From Alphaproteobacteria bacterium (lineage in GTDB: Bacteria; Pseudomonadota; Alphaproteobacteria; Rhizobiales; GCA-2746425): a DNA stretch of 64,000 nt. The notes below the pieces were generated by a model, which was not told where the DNA came from, did not search any database, and saw only the letters and a list, made by a program, of their open reading frames with translations. A program made the translations under genes and the position numbers. The DNA is taken from positions 21,806-85,805 of the forward strand of contig JANSWZ010000015.1 of assembly GCA_024743215.1 (NCBI GenBank), in the 5' to 3' direction. Shown here piece after piece: positions 26,148 through 35,393 of the stretch; the first letter of the stretch is position 1; every line of letters starts with the position of its first letter.

Positions 26148-27191
26148 ATGGTACAGTTACCAAAACTGGTGGGGGTGGTCTTGGCTATACTGGGCGTTTC
26201 GCTCGTTGCAGGTCAGCCCGCAATGGCGCAGTCCAATTTGGACGGTATTGTCAAAAAAGCAGGTGAGGAAGGGGCTGTCGTAGTCAACCTTTCGACAACG
26301 CGATATCCTGCTACAACCGCACCGGCCTTATCCAAGGCCATCTCTGAAAAATTCGGCATTGATCTGAACATCGAATTGATCAACACCGCGCCTGCGCCTG
26401 TTGGCGCCGGGCAATTGATTGCTGAGAGTAAAGCAGGGGTTAAGCCCAGCTATGATGTTTTCCCGCTGCCACTGTCGTTCACCAAGGCAATCGGCGAGGC
26501 CAATGCCATTGAGAAGATCGACTGGGCGGGAATTGGTGTTGATCCTGAGCTGATCGGCCCGAATGGCAATGCTGTCTGGATTTATACGATCCCGCGCGCA
26601 GTGGTCTACAATACCGAACTCGTAACAGGCGATGATATCCCGACCAAGCTTGAGGACTTGCTTGACCCGCAGTGGAAAGGCAAAATTGCTGGCCCCGGAT
26701 TTGGCGATGCCTATGGAATGATCAGTGCTCCGGTGCTGGGTGAAGAGAAGGCGGCAGAATGGGTTGAAGCCCTGTATAAAGACCAGGCACTCTCCATTGT
26801 TCGCTCGATGACGGATATCACGAACAAGGTTGCTAACGGCGAGATGGCGATCGGTATGGGTGTGCCTGCGAACTATGCAGGACTCGTAACAAAAGGTGCG
26901 CCCGTTGCAAACGCTCCGCTCGAGAAGGTTGGTGGGCAACCATACTACATTTTTGTTGCCGCAGATGCGGCCCACCCCAATGCAGGGGCACTTCTTTCGT
27001 ATTTCTTGTGTTGCACGGAAGAGGGCCGGTCTGCTTTGCTTGAGAACACTGGATCAGCGTTCTTCAACACGCCGGGTTCTGAAGCCTATGAGATGGGCAG
27101 TGATGGGCGCGGAATTACGCCGACGACGGAATGGCAGTTGAACGATCAGGCCCGTGTTGCCAAGAGGTTCGACGCCCTGATCGGACGCTAG
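26148..27191 (+). CDS. Orphan periplasmic solute-binding protein (family 1, iron/putrescine-like fold)
   Basis: A 347-residue exported protein; the start at 26,148 has an ideal GGGAGGAAG site. The signal peptide ends at AMAQS (about residue 28). The body follows the Fbp/PotD-like class: LDGIVKKAGEEGAVVVNLSTTRYP, PKLEDLLDPQWKGKI-type hinge and VANGEMAIGMGVPANY. No permease or ATPase gene is nearby, so it either shares a distant transporter or serves as a sensor. It is followed by a strong hairpin and two MBL-fold genes. Confidence 0.8.
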   Translation: MVQLPKLVGVVLAILGVSLVAGQPAMAQSNLDGIVKKAGEEGAVVVNLSTTRYPATTAPALSKAISEKFGIDLNIELINTAPAPVGAGQLIAESKAGVKPSYDVFPLPLSFTKAIGEANAIEKIDWAGIGVDPELIGPNGNAVWIYTIPRAVVYNTELVTGDDIPTKLEDLLDPQWKGKIAGPGFGDAYGMISAPVLGEEKAAEWVEALYKDQALSIVRSMTDITNKVANGEMAIGMGVPANYAGLVTKGAPVANAPLEKVGGQPYYIFVAADAAHPNAGALLSYFLCCTEEGRSALLENTGSAFFNTPGSEAYEMGSDGRGITPTTEWQLNDQARVAKRFDALIGR

Positions 27192-27198
27192 CCACTCA

Positions 27199-27239
27199 AG
27201 CCCTCCGGCTGTGAGGTGTCCACTCACAGCCGGAGGGCT
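27199..27239 (+). terminator. Perfect 17-bp hairpin after the binding-protein gene
   Basis: AGCCCTCCGGCTGTGAG at 27,199-27,215 pairs perfectly with 27,223-27,239 around a 7-base loop. No T-run follows, so it may stabilise the binding-protein message or attenuate read-through into the MBL-fold genes rather than terminate fully. Confidence 0.7.
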
Positions 27240-27334
27240 GACTTCCAGGATCACAACAGTAACGACCCAAAAGATCGAACCGGCAAATTGAATGTTTGCT
27301 GAGTGAGAAGCATTCATTGAACTGGAGAACGTAC

Positions 27335-28204
27335 GTGCTCACCCCTGATGACACCAAACCATCCACGTCTTCAGATACGATCCGCGAGGGAAACTCATCT
27401 GCGGAACATGTCGTTGATGGCCGAATTTATCGCCTGGGCGGGTTTGTGCCATTGGATGGCCGACTCAGTTGGTCAGCCAAGCGCCCCGGACGAATTCAGC
27501 CAATTAGCGGCTATGTCGTCCAGAATGACGACCGTGCATATTTGCTGGACACAGGTGTTGCGGCCCATCGCGCAACGGTGATGCAACAGTTCTCGGGTCT
27601 CTTGAAAAAAGACCAACCTGTGACTGCATTCCTGACGCGTGCTGATTATCAATGTCTTGGCAATCTGGAAGCCTTGAACGATCAACATCCGCTGGAAGAG
27701 CTTGCCTTTGATATTCGTAGTCCGTTTTCGGCTTTCGACGATGTGAAACGCAACCTCCAGAACGTGCGCGAAACCTTGTTGACCCCGGGGTTTGGCGGGT
27801 ACAAACCGCTGGCAGCCTCAGATGACCTGGTCGTCTTTCCCGCCATGATCCGAATACTTGGAACCAACTGGGTATATAGCAAGTCACAGCGGACCTTGTT
27901 CACCTCGGATTGGTTCTGTCATACGGATCTGGCAGCAGATGCTCAATCATCCATCCTGACTGACTCAGCCATGGATGAAACAACCTACGAATCTGCAATC
28001 GAACATGTTCAGTGCAAATATTATTGGCTGTCCCAGGCCAACACCGACCCGTTGCGGGTCTGGTTGAAAAAGGTTTTTGAGGACCTCGATGTCCAGATTA
28101 TAGCACCGACCGTTGGCTGCATCCTGTCTGATCAAAAGCTGGTCGAAAAACACTATGAACTAGCGATGGAAATGCTGCTGAAACTGGGGCGGAAGAATGG
28201 ATAA
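27335..28204 (+). CDS. MBL-fold (flavodiiron-type) protein lacking metal ligands
   Basis: A protein of 289 residues from the GTG at 27,335, which has GGAGAAC upstream; TTG at 27,296 is a longer alternative. It follows the layout of the ODP-type metallo-beta-lactamase domain: GYVVQNDDRAYLLDTG, then LTRADYQCLGNLEAL where active proteins have a His-rich THxExDHxG box, then TSDWFC and APTVGC at the last ligand positions. Nearly every ligand His/Glu is substituted; only the Asp in TSDWF remains. It is therefore probably non-catalytic. It overlaps the next MBL gene by 8 bases. Confidence 0.7.
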   Translation: MLTPDDTKPSTSSDTIREGNSSAEHVVDGRIYRLGGFVPLDGRLSWSAKRPGRIQPISGYVVQNDDRAYLLDTGVAAHRATVMQQFSGLLKKDQPVTAFLTRADYQCLGNLEALNDQHPLEELAFDIRSPFSAFDDVKRNLQNVRETLLTPGFGGYKPLAASDDLVVFPAMIRILGTNWVYSKSQRTLFTSDWFCHTDLAADAQSSILTDSAMDETTYESAIEHVQCKYYWLSQANTDPLRVWLKKVFEDLDVQIIAPTVGCILSDQKLVEKHYELAMEMLLKLGRKNG

Positions 28205-29069
28205 ACCGATGAACGAAACAACAGACGTGCCACAGTTTCCACGTGAGATTTCGCCTGGTGTCTTCTGGCTCAATTATTGTATGGGTACGAGTCCAAAGAC
28301 CCCGGAATTACACCTGCATCTGTCCATTTTCCTCGTTATTGGGAGCGAAAAGACGTTCCTGATCGATACCTCCTTGCCGACCATGTGGCGCGGGATCGAG
28401 CCGCAGCTGCGCGAAGCGCTTGCCGGGCGTAAACTGGACTATATCTTCGTAACGCATCCAGAGCTACCGCACTCGGCTGGGCTTCCCAATCTCATGGAGC
28501 AATTTCCCGAGGCGACGCTAATTGGCGATATGCGGGACTACCATTTGTTTTTTCCAGAATATATGGGCCGTTCGCAGAACGTTGTGCCGGGCGAAAAACT
28601 ATCGCTGGGTGATCGATCTATCACATTCATCGATGCTGCGATCAAAGACCTGCCTGGGACACTTTGGGCCTATGAGGATGTAACTCAGACCATGTTTGTC
28701 TGCGATGGTTTCTCTTTGACTCATGATGGTGATGAGAACATCGATCCAGTTGACGTGGGACGCGAGTTGCGGGATCTGGAAGATGATGAGCCAGTACATT
28801 TCGAAGGCGAATGCGCCATGCTCACATCAGAACTTCCCTCGGTGAATATCAAGTCAGCCTCTCTTATTATCGAACGTGCGCTATATTGGAGCCGTTTTGT
28901 GAAGCCGGACCTGCTTTTCGGGGATGTGAGGAAGCTCTTTGAAGATTATCCGCCAAAGCTGATCGCGCCATCGCATGGCAATGTCATCGACAATATTCCT
29001 GAAATAGAAAAGATGGTGATCGAAGCGCATGAACTTGCCTACGCGCGCGCCACAGAAGTCGCGGGTTGA
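28197..29069 (+). CDS. MBL-fold (flavodiiron-type) protein, partial ligand set
   Basis: A 290-residue protein homologous in plan to its upstream neighbour. The ligand box reads THPELPHSAG: compared with the flavodiiron HxExDH, the His, Glu and second His are present and Asp is replaced by Pro. The downstream Asp (FVCDGFS) and the final His (APSHGN) are also kept, while the middle His appears lost. No flavodoxin domain follows. A diiron or mononuclear site is possible. Translation is coupled to the preceding gene, so the two may form a heterodimer. Confidence 0.75.
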   Translation: MDKPMNETTDVPQFPREISPGVFWLNYCMGTSPKTPELHLHLSIFLVIGSEKTFLIDTSLPTMWRGIEPQLREALAGRKLDYIFVTHPELPHSAGLPNLMEQFPEATLIGDMRDYHLFFPEYMGRSQNVVPGEKLSLGDRSITFIDAAIKDLPGTLWAYEDVTQTMFVCDGFSLTHDGDENIDPVDVGRELRDLEDDEPVHFEGECAMLTSELPSVNIKSASLIIERALYWSRFVKPDLLFGDVRKLFEDYPPKLIAPSHGNVIDNIPEIEKMVIEAHELAYARATEVAG

Positions 29070-29148
29070 ACTGATCGGATCCTTTCAAAGAGAGTAGCAG
29101 ACCGAAGCACTTTGGCGACTGCAGTAATGTTTTTCAGGGCTAAAAACA

Positions 29149-30141
29149 CTAGATCGGCGCGCGCCAATCCATCTTCAAAGGCGCAGTGGAACCTCGCTCA
29201 ATCAGCACGTTCGGGATCAGCAGGCGCATCGGCGCAAGCTTTTGCGAGGGGTGTCTCAAGCGGGTGTCGAGCCGTCGCACAGCTGCACGGCCAAATTCCT
29301 GTGCCTTGATTTTGACGGTGGTCAGGGTCGGGGTCACCTGAAGGGCGGGGCTGAAATCTCCAAACCCCACAACTGAAACATCGCGCGGAATGCGCCAGCC
29401 GCGTGACAGAATGTCAGAATAGGCGGTTATGGCCAGCCCGTCGTGACCGCAGAAAAATGCAGTTGGATGACCACCCTCGGCCAGAACCTGGTCGAGCCCC
29501 TGAGTAAACGTCGTAGTGCCGCCCCAACTAATATCATAGCAGGTCATGCCCGGTGTCGCCTCCACAACCTCTTGCAGGCCCAGCAGGCGTTCTCGTCGAC
29601 CGCGCAAATCAATGTCGCCATGGACGAAGACAATCTCGCGGTGACCCAGATCATAAAGATAGGTGCCGATGGCGACGCCGGCCTCGCGGTCTGTGCCGCC
29701 GACGAGATCAACTTGTTCCAACGGATCAGCCCAACCGGACCGTACCACAGGTTTGGCGCTGTTCATGATCTGCGCCAGCGAGGGCTTGTGCTGCACATTG
29801 ACGGAGAAAATCGCGTCGCAGCCGTCAAGGAATTTCTTGAGATCGCCGTCTCCTGCGGTCCAATGGGCACGGATCGTGTAGCCAAGGCGCGCCGCCTCGC
29901 TTTGCAGACCGTTTTGAATCTGGACGTTCATTTCGCCGTTGGCGTGATCTTCGACATCGAACACCGCACCAATGGTGAAGGTGCTCCGGGTCGGGCGATT
30001 GTACCCAAGATTTGTAGCTACTTCGACTACACGGGCACGGGTGGCCTCGCTGACACCCTGCTTCCCGGACAGCGCACGGGAGACAGCGAACTTGGACAGA
30101 CCGGTTTGTTCGGCAATGATTCGGAGCGTGACTTTACTCAT
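29149..30141 (-). CDS. LacI-family transcriptional regulator
   Basis: A 330-residue regulator; the start at 30,141 gives the family N-terminus (MSKVTLRIIAEQTGLSKFAVSRALSGKQGVS), a HTH with the hinge helix near residues 50-58. The effector domain (60-330) has GVAIGTYLYDLGHREIVFVHG and IPRDVSVVGFGDFSP, the usual sugar-binding blocks. It is divergent from the Dpp-like transporter and glycosidase operon, with 178 bases between, and probably represses it until the imported sugar binds. A deleted copy of its 3' end lies at 25.8 kb. Confidence 0.9.
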   Translation of the reverse strand: MSKVTLRIIAEQTGLSKFAVSRALSGKQGVSEATRARVVEVATNLGYNRPTRSTFTIGAVFDVEDHANGEMNVQIQNGLQSEAARLGYTIRAHWTAGDGDLKKFLDGCDAIFSVNVQHKPSLAQIMNSAKPVVRSGWADPLEQVDLVGGTDREAGVAIGTYLYDLGHREIVFVHGDIDLRGRRERLLGLQEVVEATPGMTCYDISWGGTTTFTQGLDQVLAEGGHPTAFFCGHDGLAITAYSDILSRGWRIPRDVSVVGFGDFSPALQVTPTLTTVKIKAQEFGRAAVRRLDTRLRHPSQKLAPMRLLIPNVLIERGSTAPLKMDWRAPI

Positions 30142-30236
30142 CCGGGCCTCATGATTTTGCCGCAATGCGGCGGGTTCTGGTCAATAATTTGAGTCCCAAC
30201 GGTCGCACCGTGTTTGCTAACGTGGAAACTTTTCTT

Positions 30237-30256
30237 TTACATAACGCTTTACCTAA
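30237..30256. promoter_or_regulatory. Candidate LacI operator in the divergent region
   Basis: TAACGCTTTA (30,242-30,251), within TTAC...CTAA flanks, is a near-palindrome of the type bound by LacI-family proteins (consensus TAAACGTTTA-like). It sits about 70-80 bases before the transporter operon. Seen by eye only. Confidence 0.35.
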
Positions 30257-30319
30257 CGATATTCCATGTATGATGCTATGGGGGAACCAAAATATTATTT
30301 TTGTTCTGGGAGGGACAGC

Positions 30320-32212
30320 ATGAACAGGATCGGCAGACGTAGCTTCATTATTTCGACTACTGCCCTTGCCGGGGTCGCATTGAGCGGCATTCCGGCATTT
30401 GCACAAGAGGGTAATTTACCACCCCAAGACGAAAGATTGCCTGAGAATCCGCTGGTTATAACGCCAACGGACAGGCCCGGCTCGCAGGGCGGCACCTGGA
30501 ACCACGCGCTTGTTGGCGGTGGATCCTTGTCGATGCTGATCCGTTATCAGGGTTATGAGCCGCTTGTGCGTTTTACCCCGGACTGGTCTGGTATCGAGCC
30601 TAACGTTGCAGAAAGTTATGAAGTCAACGAGGATTCAACGGTCTATACATTCCACTTGCGCAAGGGGCATAAATGGTCAGACGGCGAACCCTATACGACT
30701 GAAGACATCCGTTTTTGGTATGAAGACATTTTTCAGGATCCAGAGGCTCCATCGACCAAAGGTCAGAGTTATTGGCAGGCCAACGGCAAAGTTGCGACGA
30801 TAGAGATTGTCGATGAAACAACGTTCCGCGTTATCTTTGCCTCGCCCAATGGCTTTTTTGCGCAGGGTCTTGCCTGGGCCAATCAAGATCAGCTGACAAA
30901 GGCGCCTGCCCATTACCTCAAGCAGTTTCATATAAAGTATAATCCCAAAGCCAATGAACTGGCGCAAGAGCGCGGGTTTGAAAGCTGGGTTGCGCTGTTT
31001 GCACGTGAGCATGGTCTGGATGAGGACAATGTCCATTTCCAGAACTCGGCCCGTCCGACCTTGAATGCATGGAAGTTCACATCAGCACCAGGCGAAGATA
31101 CCGAACGCGCCATTGCCAAACGCAACCCCTATTACCACAAGGTCGATACCGAGGGGACACAACTGCCCTATTTCGATCAAGTGGTTTATCAGATGGTCGC
31201 TGACCCGGAGGTTCTGCTGTTGAAGACCCTTCAGGGTGAAATCGACATGATGGACCAGTACATCGCCACGCCAGCAAACAAGCCGGTATTGTTCGACGGT
31301 AAGCAGGACGGGAACTATGATTTCTATTCCCTGAAAGAAACCGCCGCGAATGTCATGGTGTTCCAGTTGAACCTGAACCACACGGATGCGGTCAAGAACG
31401 AGCTCTATAACAACATCGAGTTCCGCAAGGCTCTATCGGTTGCCATTAACCGGCAAGATCTGATCGACGCGGTGTTCGTGGGGCAGGGCAAACCAGCGCA
31501 GCCTTCGATCAATGACAGCGATCCGCTCTATAATGAACGGCTGGCGACGCAATTTACACAGTACGATCCTGATCTGGCCAATGAGATGCTCGATGCCATC
31601 GTGCCTGAGCGGGATGGGGACGGCTATCGCCTTGATCCATCGGGGCGGCGTCTGTCAATTCTGTTTGAGATTGATCAGGTGCGGTCGACATTTATCGACA
31701 TGTTCGAATTGGCAATCCCCATGTTCCAGGCCGTGGGCATTGATGCCCAAATCCGCACGATGGACCGTTCTCTTTGGGAAACACGGGTGCGCAATGGCCG
31801 CGACTTTGACGCCTCGGCGCACCAGTTTGGCGCCAATGGTGGCATCGCGGCAATGCTCGATCCGCGGTATTTCGTGCCCTATAACAGCAACTCGATCTAT
31901 GCGCCGGGCTGGTCACTCTACTTCAGCTCGCCCGACAATCCCGATGCGATCGAGCCACCGCAGGAGATCAAGGACCAGCAACAGCGCTATCGCGATCTGC
32001 TGGCCACCGGTGATCTGGCAGCGCAGCAGGCCAAGATGGCCGAGATACTCGAGGCCGCTGCAGATCAGTTCCTTGTCTTTGGCGTCTCACTGCCGCCGAA
32101 CGGATATGGTGTGGTCAAGAATGACATGGTCAACACCATGCCGGTGATGGCCAACAGCTTCGGGTGGCCAACACCCGGGCCGTCAAGGCCGGAGCAGTTC
32201 TTCAAGAACTGA
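30320..32212 (+). CDS. Dpp/Opp-type periplasmic substrate-binding protein (SBP family 5)
   Basis: A 630-residue exported protein; the start at 30,320 has GGGAGGGA upstream and a twin-arginine-like N-terminus (RIGRRSFIIS) with cleavage near AFAQE (about residue 29). The family blocks are YQGYEPLVRFTPDWSGIEPNVAESYEV, TFHLRKGHKWSDGEPYTTEDIRF and EFRKALSVAINRQDL. Family 5 proteins bind peptides but also oligosaccharides and glycosides; glycosidase genes in the same operon favour a carbohydrate ligand. At about 600 mature residues it belongs to the long subclass. Confidence 0.9.
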   Translation: MNRIGRRSFIISTTALAGVALSGIPAFAQEGNLPPQDERLPENPLVITPTDRPGSQGGTWNHALVGGGSLSMLIRYQGYEPLVRFTPDWSGIEPNVAESYEVNEDSTVYTFHLRKGHKWSDGEPYTTEDIRFWYEDIFQDPEAPSTKGQSYWQANGKVATIEIVDETTFRVIFASPNGFFAQGLAWANQDQLTKAPAHYLKQFHIKYNPKANELAQERGFESWVALFAREHGLDEDNVHFQNSARPTLNAWKFTSAPGEDTERAIAKRNPYYHKVDTEGTQLPYFDQVVYQMVADPEVLLLKTLQGEIDMMDQYIATPANKPVLFDGKQDGNYDFYSLKETAANVMVFQLNLNHTDAVKNELYNNIEFRKALSVAINRQDLIDAVFVGQGKPAQPSINDSDPLYNERLATQFTQYDPDLANEMLDAIVPERDGDGYRLDPSGRRLSILFEIDQVRSTFIDMFELAIPMFQAVGIDAQIRTMDRSLWETRVRNGRDFDASAHQFGANGGIAAMLDPRYFVPYNSNSIYAPGWSLYFSSPDNPDAIEPPQEIKDQQQRYRDLLATGDLAAQQAKMAEILEAAADQFLVFGVSLPPNGYGVVKNDMVNTMPVMANSFGWPTPGPSRPEQFFKN

Positions 32213-32227
32213 TCCTTTGACACCAAT

Positions 32228-32259
32228 GTGCGGCCCGCTTTCATCCCAACGGGCCGCAC
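32228..32259 (+). terminator. Intercistronic hairpin after the binding-protein gene
   Basis: GTGCGGCCCG (32,228-32,237) pairs with CGGGCCGCAC (32,250-32,259), followed by GCATTTTCC. Placed between the binding-protein gene and the rest of the operon, it probably gives the usual excess of binding protein by partial termination or message protection. Confidence 0.6.
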
Positions 32260-32286
32260 GCATTTTCCTGAAATTGAGAGTGTGAC

Positions 32287-34407
32287 ATGCCCGACACGGC
32301 ACATGATGCGACACGTCTTTTGCGGAGTTCTGAATGGCATCGCGGAGCGACTCGCTGGACGCAGTTGACGCTGGCCGAGGATGATCCGGTAAAGTTTGAT
32401 GCAGATGAGTGGATCGATGTGTTTCGGCAGACGGGATCAAATGCAACCTGCCTGAGCGCAGGGGGGTATATCGCCTATTACCCGACCAAGGTGCCGTACC
32501 ATTATCGCAGTAAATGGCTGGGTGAAACCGATCCGTTCGGCGCGCTGGTCGATGGTGCGCGGGCGCGGTCCATGCATGTGATGGCGCGGGTTGATCCGCA
32601 TGCCATTCATAATGATGCCGCTGAAGCCCATCCCGAATGGGTGGCCGTTGATGCAGCAGGCAATCCCCGACGGCACTGGGCGTTTCCCGATGTCTGGGTC
32701 ACCTGCGCCTATGGCGACTACAACATGGAATACATGCCCGAGATCGTGCGTGAAATTGTGCGCGAATATGACATTGATGCGGTTTTCGCCAATCGCTGGC
32801 AGGGGCATGGCATCTGCTATTGCCAGGGCTGCGCCAAGCGGTTCCGAGATGCATCTAGCCATGATTTGCCGCAAGGCAGCAATCCCGATGACGCCGCATG
32901 GCGGGCCTGGGTGGCGTGGCGGCGCGACCGGTTGACGAAACTGGTTGTCGATTGGGACCGCGCGGTGCAGGCGATCCGGCCCAATGCAAGCTTTATCCCC
33001 AATATGGGCGGCGCATCGCTCATGGAATTTGATCTGGAAACGATCGAGGCGCACTGCCCGTTTCTGGTGGTTGATCATCAGGGCCGCCATGGGCTTGAGC
33101 CGGTCTGGATGGCGGGACGCAACGCCAAACGCATCCGCGCCACATTCCGTGACAGGTCTGTGGTGCTGATCACATCTGTCGGGCCAGAAGAGCCGGCGCA
33201 CCGCTGGAAGGATTCTGTCACCACCGGACCAGAAATAACCACCTGGATCGGCGACGGAGTGGCGCATGGAATGCTGCCATGGTTTACCAAGTTTAACGGG
33301 GTCATCCCCGATCCGCGCTGGATTGGCCCGGTGGCCGAAGGTTTTGATCTGCACGCAAAGTTGGAACCCGCGCTGGAAGCGACAAAGCCCGCCTGCGAAA
33401 TTGCCATTCTGGATGCAACCACGACTTTGCGTCTGTTTGATTGGACCGACCGCGATCAGGCTGAAGCAGATGAAAAGGGCTTCTGTCATGCATTGGTCGA
33501 GGCGGGGTTGTCATTTGAGTTTGTCTCCGATCACGCGATGACAGACGAGATGCTGGACCGGTTCCGTGTGTTGATCCTGCCCAATGCGCGGTGTTTGTCC
33601 GATGCGCAATGCGCCTTGATTGCCGATTGGGTCGAACGCGGCGGCAATCTGATCGTTGCAGGCGAGAGCGCCATGGCCAGTGAGGACGGAGTGCCGCGCG
33701 CAGAATGTGGGTTGGCCACAGCTTTGGGCACGCGGGTAACGAATGCGCCACGCGGACCGGTCAAGAATACCTATATCGAATTGTCGGGTGACCATTCGGT
33801 AAACGCTGGTTATGACGGCGCCGAACGGATCATCGGCGGCATTCGTCTTGTCGGGATTGCGGCGGATGAAGACACTGAGACGCCGTTTCTTTACGTCCCT
33901 GATTTTCCCGATCTGCCGATGGAGGAGGTCTATCCCCGCGATGCGGCCACTGCGCCGGCCGTTGTGACGCGCCAGACCCCGTCCGGGGGGCGTACTGTAC
34001 ATATCCCGTGGAACATTGGTGCCACCTATTGGGCCGTACTGGCCAAGGATCATCAGCGTTTGATGGAAAACGCGGTCCGTTGGGCATTATCGGGGCCTGC
34101 GATGGTTGAAGTCACCGGCAAAGGCGTTCTGGATATTGGTGTGCGACAGGGGGACGGCGCGGTTCTTGCCACACTCGTGAACCTCACCAACCCGATGATG
34201 TGGAAGGCGCCGATCCACGAGATTTATCCCGTGGGGCCGCTGGAGGTGTCGATTGCTCTTCCCGTGGGTGCAACTGGAGTGGCGGCGCATTTGCCGATTT
34301 CCGAAAGCATTGCAGATATGACGCTGCGCGATGGCCGCGCCATTGTAACCGTACCGCATATTGATATCGTTGAGGCAGTTCATGTGACGTGGGAGGTGCC
34401 TGCCTGA
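32287..34407 (+). CDS. GHL6-like glycosyl hydrolase with GH42-type middle domain
   Basis: A 706-residue cytosolic protein. The N-terminal TIM-barrel-like part (about 25-370) has WIDVFRQTGSNATCLSAGGYIAYYPTKVPYH and ARSMHVMARVDPHAIH, then AVFANRWQGHGICYCQGCAKRF, typical of the hypothetical glycosyl hydrolase 6 family. A glutaminase-like fold domain of the GH42M type follows (about 380-600, with ILPNARCLSDAQCALIADWVERGGNLIVAGE), and a beta C-terminal part ends it. Substrate and catalytic acids are not assigned. It ends one base into the permease start (TGATG). Confidence 0.75.
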   Translation: MPDTAHDATRLLRSSEWHRGATRWTQLTLAEDDPVKFDADEWIDVFRQTGSNATCLSAGGYIAYYPTKVPYHYRSKWLGETDPFGALVDGARARSMHVMARVDPHAIHNDAAEAHPEWVAVDAAGNPRRHWAFPDVWVTCAYGDYNMEYMPEIVREIVREYDIDAVFANRWQGHGICYCQGCAKRFRDASSHDLPQGSNPDDAAWRAWVAWRRDRLTKLVVDWDRAVQAIRPNASFIPNMGGASLMEFDLETIEAHCPFLVVDHQGRHGLEPVWMAGRNAKRIRATFRDRSVVLITSVGPEEPAHRWKDSVTTGPEITTWIGDGVAHGMLPWFTKFNGVIPDPRWIGPVAEGFDLHAKLEPALEATKPACEIAILDATTTLRLFDWTDRDQAEADEKGFCHALVEAGLSFEFVSDHAMTDEMLDRFRVLILPNARCLSDAQCALIADWVERGGNLIVAGESAMASEDGVPRAECGLATALGTRVTNAPRGPVKNTYIELSGDHSVNAGYDGAERIIGGIRLVGIAADEDTETPFLYVPDFPDLPMEEVYPRDAATAPAVVTRQTPSGGRTVHIPWNIGATYWAVLAKDHQRLMENAVRWALSGPAMVEVTGKGVLDIGVRQGDGAVLATLVNLTNPMMWKAPIHEIYPVGPLEVSIALPVGATGVAAHLPISESIADMTLRDGRAIVTVPHIDIVEAVHVTWEVPA

Positions 34408-35393
34408 TGTGGGGCTATTTTCTCAAACGGATACTGTTGATGGTGCCGACGATGTTCGGCATCTCGGTGATTTCGTTCTTCATCATCCAACTGCCGCCGG
34501 GTGATTATCTGACGTCGCTTCTGGCGTCGATGGCCGATAGCGGCCAGACGGTTGACCCGGCCGAGCTTGCCCGGATGCGGGCCACTTACGGCCTCGATGA
34601 TCCGATGGCACTGCAATATTTCAAATGGATCAGCGGAATCGTGCTTCGGGGCGATTTTGGCTATTCGTTTGAATGGGGCCGCCCGGTCAGCGAGCTGATT
34701 TGGGATCGCATGGGAGCGACCCTTTCGGTGTCGATGGCCGCATTGGTCTTTGTCTGGGCAGTGTCGCTGCCCATTGGCATCTATTCCGCCGTGCGCCGCC
34801 ATTCCATTGGCGATCACGTGGCAACGTTTTTTGGTTTTCTGGGGCTGGCGATCCCGAATTTCATTCTCGCTCTGACACTGATGTATATCAGCTACAAATA
34901 TTTCGGTCAGAGTGTCGGCGGGCTGTTTTCACCGGAATATGTCGGGGCTGACTGGTCATGGGGCCGGGTCTGGGACCTGATGAAACATCTCTGGATTCCG
35001 GTGATCGTGATCGGCACCTCGGGCACCGCCGCTCTGATCCGCATTTTGCGGGCCAATCTGACCGATGAACTGTCAAAGCCCTATGTTGTGACCGCGCGGG
35101 CCAAAGGCCTGTCGGAATACAAGGTGATCATGCGTTATCCGGTGCGCATCGCGCTCAACCCTTTTGTCTCGGCGATTGGCTGGGTGCTACCGCAATTGAT
35201 CTCTGGCGTCACGATCACTGCGATTGTCCTGAACCTGCCGACCGCTGGACCGCTTTTGTTACGGGCGCTGGTCAGTCAGGACATGTATCTGGCCGGCAGT
35301 TTCATTCTGCTTATGGGGGTTCTGACACTGATCGGCATGCTGGTGTCCGATCTGCTGCTGGCCCTGCTTGACCCGCGCATAAGGTTCACCTGA
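34407..35393 (+). CDS. Dpp/Opp-type ABC permease 1 (DppB-like)
   Basis: A 328-residue membrane protein with six transmembrane helices. It opens with the DppB hallmark MWGYFLKRILLMVPTMFGISVISF and has an EAA loop (VTARAKGLSEYKVIMRYPVRIALNPF). The start at 34,407 overlaps the previous stop by one base; an ATG at 34,389 is a less likely start. It forms the translocation pore with the next gene product. Confidence 0.92.
   Translation: MWGYFLKRILLMVPTMFGISVISFFIIQLPPGDYLTSLLASMADSGQTVDPAELARMRATYGLDDPMALQYFKWISGIVLRGDFGYSFEWGRPVSELIWDRMGATLSVSMAALVFVWAVSLPIGIYSAVRRHSIGDHVATFFGFLGLAIPNFILALTLMYISYKYFGQSVGGLFSPEYVGADWSWGRVWDLMKHLWIPVIVIGTSGTAALIRILRANLTDELSKPYVVTARAKGLSEYKVIMRYPVRIALNPFVSAIGWVLPQLISGVTITAIVLNLPTAGPLLLRALVSQDMYLAGSFILLMGVLTLIGMLVSDLLLALLDPRIRFT

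Noticed and set aside
32437..33489. Reverse frame of 350 codons within the GHL6-like gene
   Set aside because: Antisense shadow; the forward frame has family motifs and overlapping operon starts.
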